Assembly: GCA_002388905.1 (NCBI GenBank) | Contig: DGNJ01000031.1 | Span: 47,447-57,417, forward strand | Reading direction: 5' to 3' | DNA length: 9,971 nucleotides | DNA from: Cellvibrionales bacterium UBA4495 | GTDB taxonomy: Bacteria > Pseudomonadota > Gammaproteobacteria > Pseudomonadales > Porticoccaceae | Shown here: positions 6,089 to 9,971 of the stretch, in pieces | Layout of the letters: each line of letters starts with the position of its first letter | How positions within the stretch are numbered: the stretch's first letter is position 1 | The notes under the pieces: model-generated | What the model saw: only the letters and a program-made list of their open reading frames with translations | Databases searched by the model: none | Told to the model about the DNA's origin: nothing | Program-made: the position numbers and the translations under genes

Positions 6089-7885
6089 ATGGAACAGCAA
6101 CCGGGAAAAAGCAGTCGTGCTTCCCGGCAGTGGTCCTCCGGGTCGGCGGAGCCGCTGTTGCCGGCCCTCTATGCCCGGTTCGGGACCGATTCCCTGCAAT
6201 TGCAGGGCACCGCGGACGGTATCGAGACGGTCTGGGTGGACCGGGAGCAATTGCGCGGGGTGCTCTGGTTTTTGCGCTCGGAACTGACGCCGGGCTTCGA
6301 GATGCTTTTCGATCTCGCCGTTATCGACGAGCGCCACCGCCGCCACCGGGAGGAACAGCCTTCCTCGGATTTTACCGTGGTCTACCATCTGCTGTCGGTG
6401 AGCCGCAATGCCGATGTGCGCCTCAAGGTGGCGCTCTCGGGAGACAGTCCCGCCGTCCCGACCATACGGGATATCTGGCCCAATGCCGACTGGTATGAGC
6501 GCGAGGCGTGGGACATGTTCGGTGTGCGTTTCGACGGCCACCCTCACCTGTACCGGATCCTGATGCCGCCCACCTGGCAGGGCCATCCGCTGCGCAAGGA
6601 CCATTATGCCCGGGCCACGGAAGTGGATCCCTATTCCCTGGACCAGGCCAGGCAGGAAGCGGAGCAGGACGCCCTGCGCTTCAAGCCGGAGGCCTGGGGC
6701 ATGGCACGGCAAAGCGACGACACGGATTTCATGTTCCTCAATTTGGGTCCCAACCATCCCAGTGTCCACGGTGTCTTCCGGGTCGCCCTGCAACTGGACG
6801 GCGAGGAGATCGTCGACGCCGTGCCCGATATCGGCTATCACCACCGGGGCGCCGAAAAAATGGCCGAGCGCCAATCCTGGCATACCTATATTCCCTACAC
6901 CGACCGGGTCGATTACCTGGGCGGCGTCATGAATAACCTGCCCTATGTGCTTGCCGTGGAAAAGTTGGCGGGTATCGAAGTGCCGCCCAGGGCCCGGATA
7001 ATCCGGGTGATGCTGGCGGAACTTTTCCGGATCTCCAGCCACCTGGTGTTTTACGGCACCTTCGCCCAGGACGTGGGCCAGATGTCGCCGGTGTTCTACA
7101 TGTTCTCGGACCGGGAAAAACTGTTTGGCATTGTCGAGGCCATCACCGGCGGGCGCATGCACCCCAGCTGGTTCCGCATCGGCGGTGTCGCCCAGGATCT
7201 CCCCAATGGCTGGGACCGCCTGATCCGGGAGTTCCTCGACTATATGCCGGCGCGGCTCAAGGAATACGACGACATGGTGCTTGGCAACCGGATCCTGCAA
7301 AGGCGCACCAGGGGTATCGGCGTCTACGATACCGGCGAGGCCCTGGCCTGGGGGGTCAGCGGACCGGGCCTGCGCGCCACCGGCCTCAACTGGGACCTGC
7401 GCAAAAAGCGGCCCTACAGCGACTACGACCAGTTCGACTTCGAGGTGCCCACCGCCGAGGGTGGTGACTGCTACGACCGCTGTGTCGTGCGGGTGGAGGA
7501 AATTCGCCAGAGCCTGCGCATCATCCGCCAGTGCCTGGACAACATGCCCGACGGGCCGGTAAAAGCCCATCATCCACTGACCACGCCGCCGCCCAAGGAC
7601 CGGACTCTGGCGGATATCGAGACCCTGATCCAGCACTTCGAGAATGTCACCTGGGGGCCGGTCATCCCGCCCGGTGAGGCGGCGGTGAACGTGGAGGCCA
7701 CCAAAGGCATGAACAGCTACTACCTGGTGAGCGACGGTTCCACCAACAGTTACCGGACCCGCATCCGCACACCGTCGTTTCCCCATTTGCAGATGATTCC
7801 CCACATTAGCCGGGGGCTTTACGTGAGCGACCTGATCGCCATTCTCGCCAGTATCGATTTTGTAATGGCGGATGTGGATCGATGA
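6089..7885 (+). CDS. nuoC: NADH-quinone oxidoreductase fused subunits C/D
   Basis: This is the fused NuoC-NuoD (NuoCD) protein of complex I, 598 residues, essentially the length of the E. coli fusion. Residues about 20-180 are the 30-kDa NuoC part, with the signature [17 protein letters not shown] (138-154) and GHPLRKD (165-171). Residues about 210-598 are the 49-kDa NuoD part, related to the large subunit of NiFe hydrogenases but without its metal cysteines. It starts at [16 protein letters not shown] (216-231), includes [12 protein letters not shown] (249-260), and ends with the conserved [16 protein letters not shown] followed by a C-terminal aspartate-arginine. NuoD forms the quinone pocket with NuoB and helps hold cluster N2. 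The fusion is typical of Gammaproteobacteria. The start ATG follows a weak AGAG-rich leader without a strong ribosome binding site, 43 bases after nuoB. Confidence 0.98.
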   Translation: MEQQPGKSSRASRQWSSGSAEPLLPALYARFGTDSLQLQGTADGIETVWVDREQLRGVLWFLRSELTPGFEMLFDLAVIDERHRRHREEQPSSDFTVVYHLLSVSRNADVRLKVALSGDSPAVPTIRDIWPNADWYEREAWDMFGVRFDGHPHLYRILMPPTWQGHPLRKDHYARATEVDPYSLDQARQEAEQDALRFKPEAWGMARQSDDTDFMFLNLGPNHPSVHGVFRVALQLDGEEIVDAVPDIGYHHRGAEKMAERQSWHTYIPYTDRVDYLGGVMNNLPYVLAVEKLAGIEVPPRARIIRVMLAELFRISSHLVFYGTFAQDVGQMSPVFYMFSDREKLFGIVEAITGGRMHPSWFRIGGVAQDLPNGWDRLIREFLDYMPARLKEYDDMVLGNRILQRRTRGIGVYDTGEALAWGVSGPGLRATGLNWDLRKKRPYSDYDQFDFEVPTAEGGDCYDRCVVRVEEIRQSLRIIRQCLDNMPDGPVKAHHPLTTPPPKDRTLADIETLIQHFENVTWGPVIPPGEAAVNVEATKGMNSYYLVSDGSTNSYRTRIRTPSFPHLQMIPHISRGLYVSDLIAILASIDFVMADVDR

Positions 7886-7890
7886 TTATT

Positions 7891-7911
7891 GGAAGTCGGA
7901 AGTCGGAAGTG
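7891..7911 (+). repeat. Three tandem copies of a heptamer
   Basis: GGAAGTC, GGAAGTC and GGAAGTG follow one another directly after the nuoCD stop, running into the head of the first REP element. Three copies are too few to be a functional array. It may be a replication-slippage scar associated with the REP insertion. Confidence 0.6.
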
Positions 7912-7986
7912 GGAGCGGCCCTTGGCCGCGATAGGGCGATCGAGTGCCGCCTGCGGCTTTTAATTGCGGGCGAGGCCCGCTCCCAC
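7909..7986. repeat. Inverted pair of REP elements (BIME-like) between nuoCD and nuoE
   Basis: The gap between nuoCD and nuoE contains two facing REP-like units. The left one reads GTGGGAGC followed by the hairpin GCGGCC-CTT-GGCCGC (7915-7929). The right one is its inverse, the hairpin GCGGGC-GAG-GCCCGC (7966-7980) followed by CTCCCAC. The outer ten bases (7909-7918 and 7977-7986) are perfectly complementary. This matches the well-known REP class of Pseudomonas genomes, which begins GTGGGAGC and is moved by REP-associated tyrosine transposases (RAYT). A third small hairpin GCCGC-CT-GCGGC followed by TTTT (7946-7961) lies between the two. No RAYT gene is in the window. Sited within an operon, the pair may protect the upstream mRNA or reduce read-through to nuoE. 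Confidence 0.8.
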
Positions 7987-8020
7987 GGGGAAAAGCCGGA
8001 TACCGTTTGGGTTAATTGAT

Positions 8021-8530
8021 ATGGCTGAATTCATCGCACGGGACAGGAACTGGGCGCTGGACTACCTCACGGACGCCGAGCGCGACGAGATCGAGGCCGA
8101 GGCTGCGTGCTACCCCAGGCGGGACAGTCTCGCCATCGAGGCCCTGCGCGTCGTCCAGAATCACCGGGGCTGGGTTTCCGACGACAGCGTCGCCGCCATC
8201 GCCGACTACCTGGGGATGGGTGCCGCCCAGGTGGATGCGGTGGCCACTTTCTACAACCTGATATTCCGGGAGCCGGTGGGTAAAAAGGTGATCCTGCTGT
8301 GCAATAGCGTGGTGTGCTGGATGCAGGGCTGCGAAAGACTGCGCGCGCACATCGGCGAGCGCCTGGGCATCGATTACGGCGAAACCACTGGTGACGGCGA
8401 ATATACCCTGTTGCCCATCACCTGCCTGGGGGATTGCGATCACGCCCCGGCGCTGATGATTGGCGACGATCACCACCACGACCTGGACACGAAAGAACTC
8501 GACCGGATCCTGGCAACAAGGGAGGACTGA
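8021..8530 (+). CDS. nuoE: NADH-quinone oxidoreductase subunit E (24 kDa, [2Fe-2S])
   Basis: NuoE is a soluble thioredoxin-like subunit of the NADH-oxidising module and carries the off-pathway [2Fe-2S] cluster N1a. The product is 169 residues, as expected for the family. Ligands are Cys94 and Cys99 in LCNSVVCWMQG (93-103), and Cys135 and Cys139 in CLGDCDHAP (135-143). The N-terminal helical part (about 15-80) includes the usual YPRRDSLAIEALRVVQ and VATFYNLIF motifs. An extra cysteine at 104 is not a canonical ligand. The ATG at 8021 gives family length. The frame is open back to 7964, but that would translate through the REP element. No Shine-Dalgarno is obvious before this start. The stop is one base before the TTG start of nuoF. 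Confidence 0.97.
   Translation: MAEFIARDRNWALDYLTDAERDEIEAEAACYPRRDSLAIEALRVVQNHRGWVSDDSVAAIADYLGMGAAQVDAVATFYNLIFREPVGKKVILLCNSVVCWMQGCERLRAHIGERLGIDYGETTGDGEYTLLPITCLGDCDHAPALMIGDDHHHDLDTKELDRILATRED
8520..8525 (+). promoter_or_regulatory. Ribosome binding site deciding the nuoF TTG start
   Basis: GGGAGG at the very end of nuoE is six bases upstream of TTG 8532. No comparable site serves the next ATG at 8556. This supports initiation at TTG. Confidence 0.75.
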
Positions 8531-8531
8531 A

Positions 8532-9806
8532 TTGGAACGACCGCTGACCGGCCTTATGCGTGGCGACGGCGTGGCGTTGAGCCTCACGGAGTACCGTGAC
8601 GGCGGCGGCTACAGCGCCCTGGAAAAAGCCCTGAAAAGCTGGTCCGGGGAGGACGTGATCGAGGAAGTCAAGGCATCCAACCTGCGCGGCCGGGGCGGAG
8701 CCGGCTTTCCCGCCGGCCTGAAATGGAGTTTCGTGCCGCGCACGGACAAGGCCCCGCGCCCCCGCTACCTGGTGGCAAATGCCGACGAAATGGAACCCGG
8801 CGCCTTCAAGGACAGGCTGTTACTGGAGGGCAATCCGCACCTGTTGCTGGAAGGCATGATTCTCTCGGCCTATGCCATGGGCGCGGAAGTTGCCTATATC
8901 TTCCTGCGCGGCGAGTACGTGGAACCGCGCCGGCGCCTGCGCCGGGCCATCGACGAGGCCAGCGCGGCGGGGCTGCTGGGCAGGAATATCCTGGGCACCG
9001 ATTTCAGCCTCGACCTGTACCTGCACATCAGTGCCGGTCGCTATATCTGCGGCGAGGAGACCGGCCTGCTCAACGCCCTGGAGGGCAAGCGCGCCACGCC
9101 CCGCTCCAAGCCGCCCTTTCCCCAGGTCAGCGGTGCCTGGGGCAAGCCCACCGTGGTCAACAACGTCGAGACCCTGTGTAACGTACCCGGCATCGTCCGT
9201 CACGGTGCCGAATGGTACCGGGGCCTGGGGCTGGCGGAAGACAGTGGCACCAAATTGTTCGGTGTCAGCGGCCGGGTGCGCCAGCCGGGCGCCTGGGAGC
9301 TGCCCATGGGCACGACCCTGCGGAATATCCTCGAAAAACACGCGGGCGGCATGTGTGACGGCTACCACCTGAAGGGGGTTTTGCCCGGCGGCGGCTCAAC
9401 GGATTTCCTGCTCCCGGAGCACCTGGATATGGCCATGGATTACGACACCGTGGGCAAGGCCGGCAGCCGCCTGGGCACCGGCACCCTGATCGTGCTCGAC
9501 GACAAAACCTGTCCCGTGGGTATGGTGCTCAACCTCGAACGGTTCTTCGCCCAGGAGTCCTGCGGCTGGTGCACCCCGTGCCGCGACGGTCTGCCCTGGA
9601 CCCGGCAACTGCTCGAGGATATCGAGGACGGTCGCGGCAGCCTGGAGGACCTGTCGACGCTGGAGGACCACACAGCCTTTATGGGCCCGGGCAAAACCGT
9701 CTGTGCCCTGGCGCCGGGTGCCATGGAGCCGCTGCAGAGCGCCCTGAAATTCTATCGGGAGGATTTCGAGCAGCATATCCGGGAGGGACGATGTCCGTAT
9801 GACTGA
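8532..9806 (+). CDS. nuoF: NADH-quinone oxidoreductase subunit F (51 kDa, FMN/NADH site)
   Basis: NuoF binds NADH and FMN and holds the [4Fe-4S] cluster N3; it is the electron entry point of complex I in the peripheral arm. The product is 424 residues from a TTG start. Visible motifs are the glycine-rich FMN/NADH loop LRGRGGAGFPAGLKW (51-65), NADEMEPGAFKDR (83-95), SAGRYICGEETG (167-178), NNVETLCNVP (210-219), an SLBB-like part around 240-310, and the N3 ligands Cys344, Cys347 and Cys350 in ESCGWCTPCRDG with Cys391 in GKTVCALAPGA. The start is set by GGGAGG at 8520-8525 and by the conserved ERPLT...LTEYR beginning, which matches the PLT...LDEYR of E. coli NuoF and lies before the first ATG (8556). 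It ends about 20 residues shorter than E. coli NuoF at the C-terminus. Confidence 0.97.
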   Translation: MERPLTGLMRGDGVALSLTEYRDGGGYSALEKALKSWSGEDVIEEVKASNLRGRGGAGFPAGLKWSFVPRTDKAPRPRYLVANADEMEPGAFKDRLLLEGNPHLLLEGMILSAYAMGAEVAYIFLRGEYVEPRRRLRRAIDEASAAGLLGRNILGTDFSLDLYLHISAGRYICGEETGLLNALEGKRATPRSKPPFPQVSGAWGKPTVVNNVETLCNVPGIVRHGAEWYRGLGLAEDSGTKLFGVSGRVRQPGAWELPMGTTLRNILEKHAGGMCDGYHLKGVLPGGGSTDFLLPEHLDMAMDYDTVGKAGSRLGTGTLIVLDDKTCPVGMVLNLERFFAQESCGWCTPCRDGLPWTRQLLEDIEDGRGSLEDLSTLEDHTAFMGPGKTVCALAPGAMEPLQSALKFYREDFEQHIREGRCPYD

Positions 9807-9882
9807 GTTGAACCGCACAACCGACGCCGGAGATCGAATGCCGAAGCAGATTAATGTCTATGCCGGGGGTGGCCCGCGATGA
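9799..9882 (+). CDS. Possible 27-residue small ORF bridging nuoF and nuoG
   Basis: An ATG at 9799 overlaps the nuoF stop (ATGACTGA). It opens a 27-codon frame whose TGA (9880-9882) overlaps the nuoG start as ATGA. The peptide begins MTELNRTTDAGDRMPKQ and ends in AGGGPR. It has no hydrophobic segment and no recognised motif. GGGAGGGA (9781-9788) lies ten bases upstream. Stop/start overlaps at both ends would suit a translational-coupling leader or a small protein, but at this length the open frame could be chance. I know no homologue. Confidence 0.3.
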   Translation: MTELNRTTDAGDRMPKQINVYAGGGPR

Positions 9883-9971
9883 CCGGCATCTTTGTCGACG
9901 GCACCCGCTTCGAGGTGAATCCGGAGCACAACCTGCTCCAGTCGATCCTGTCCCTGGGCCTTGACCTGCCT
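9879..9971 (+). CDS. nuoG: NADH-quinone oxidoreductase subunit G, N-terminal start only
   Basis: NuoG is the large iron-sulfur subunit of the NADH-oxidising module (about 900 residues in the E. coli group). Only the first 31 codons are in the window. They read as the opening beta-grasp of the ferredoxin-like domain: MTGIFVDGTRFEV, then NLLQSILSLGLDLP, which parallels the VDG...NLLEACLSLGLDIP start of E. coli NuoG. The cluster-binding cysteines lie beyond the edge. A strong ribosome binding site GGGGGTGG (9865-9872) precedes the ATG by six bases. The 72-base gap after nuoF is longer than at the other nuoE-F junction and contains the small ORF noted separately. Confidence 0.95.
   Translation, partial: MTGIFVDGTRFEVNPEHNLLQSILSLGLDLP

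Noticed and set aside
6086..7804. 572-codon minus-strand frame opposite nuoCD
   Set aside because: nuoCD is unambiguous by motif and length. The antisense frame has no family features.
7891..7911. CRISPR-like or longer satellite array from the heptamer repeats
   Set aside because: There are only three adjacent copies with no spacers, so it is simply a short tandem repeat.
7946..7961. Rho-independent terminator after nuoCD (GCCGC-CT-GCGGC-TTTT)
   Set aside because: The stem is only four to five pairs with a two- to four-base loop, and it sits inside the operon between the REP units. It is too weak to call as a terminator.
7964..8020. N-terminal extension of nuoE by 19 codons
   Set aside because: It would translate through the REP hairpin and is not part of the conserved NuoE N-terminus; ATG 8021 gives normal length.

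Overview
This window is GC-rich, densely coding DNA from what looks like a gammaproteobacterium. Two observations support this. NuoC and NuoD are fused into one protein, as in enterobacteria and pseudomonads. A pair of inverted REP elements of the Pseudomonas type (head GTGGGAGC) sits in one intergenic gap. The species cannot be named from the sequence alone.

Left part, minus strand (1-2444). A two-gene acyl-phosphate operon is read leftwards. A fused MaoC-type (R)-hydratase / phosphate acyltransferase comes first and overlaps by ATGA the start of an acetate kinase that runs off the left edge. Together the transferase and kinase would interconvert acyl-CoA, acyl phosphate and the free acid with ATP production. 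A 206-base divergent gap separates this operon from the plus-strand genes.

Middle part, plus strand (2651-4832). A polytopic MgtC/SapB-type membrane protein with a DUF4010 domain is followed by a crotonase-fold protein. The crotonase lacks both classical hydratase glutamates but keeps the aspartate of PaaG/isomerase-type enzymes. The 94-base gap between these genes holds palindromic sequence.

Right part, plus strand (4985-9971). This is the first part of the nuo operon for proton-pumping NADH:quinone oxidoreductase (complex I), in E. coli order: nuoA, nuoB, nuoCD, nuoE, nuoF and the start of nuoG. NuoE, F and G form the NADH-oxidising module. NuoB and NuoCD form the arm that delivers electrons to quinone. 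NuoA is the first membrane subunit. The gene content is ordinary. The interest lies between the genes: a triple nested inverted repeat just before nuoA, a REP pair between nuoCD and nuoE, a hairpin overlapping the nuoB stop, a TTG start for nuoF, and a 27-codon ORF bridging nuoF and nuoG.

I found no tRNA, rRNA, CRISPR array, insertion sequence or phage gene, and no convincing new multi-gene system.
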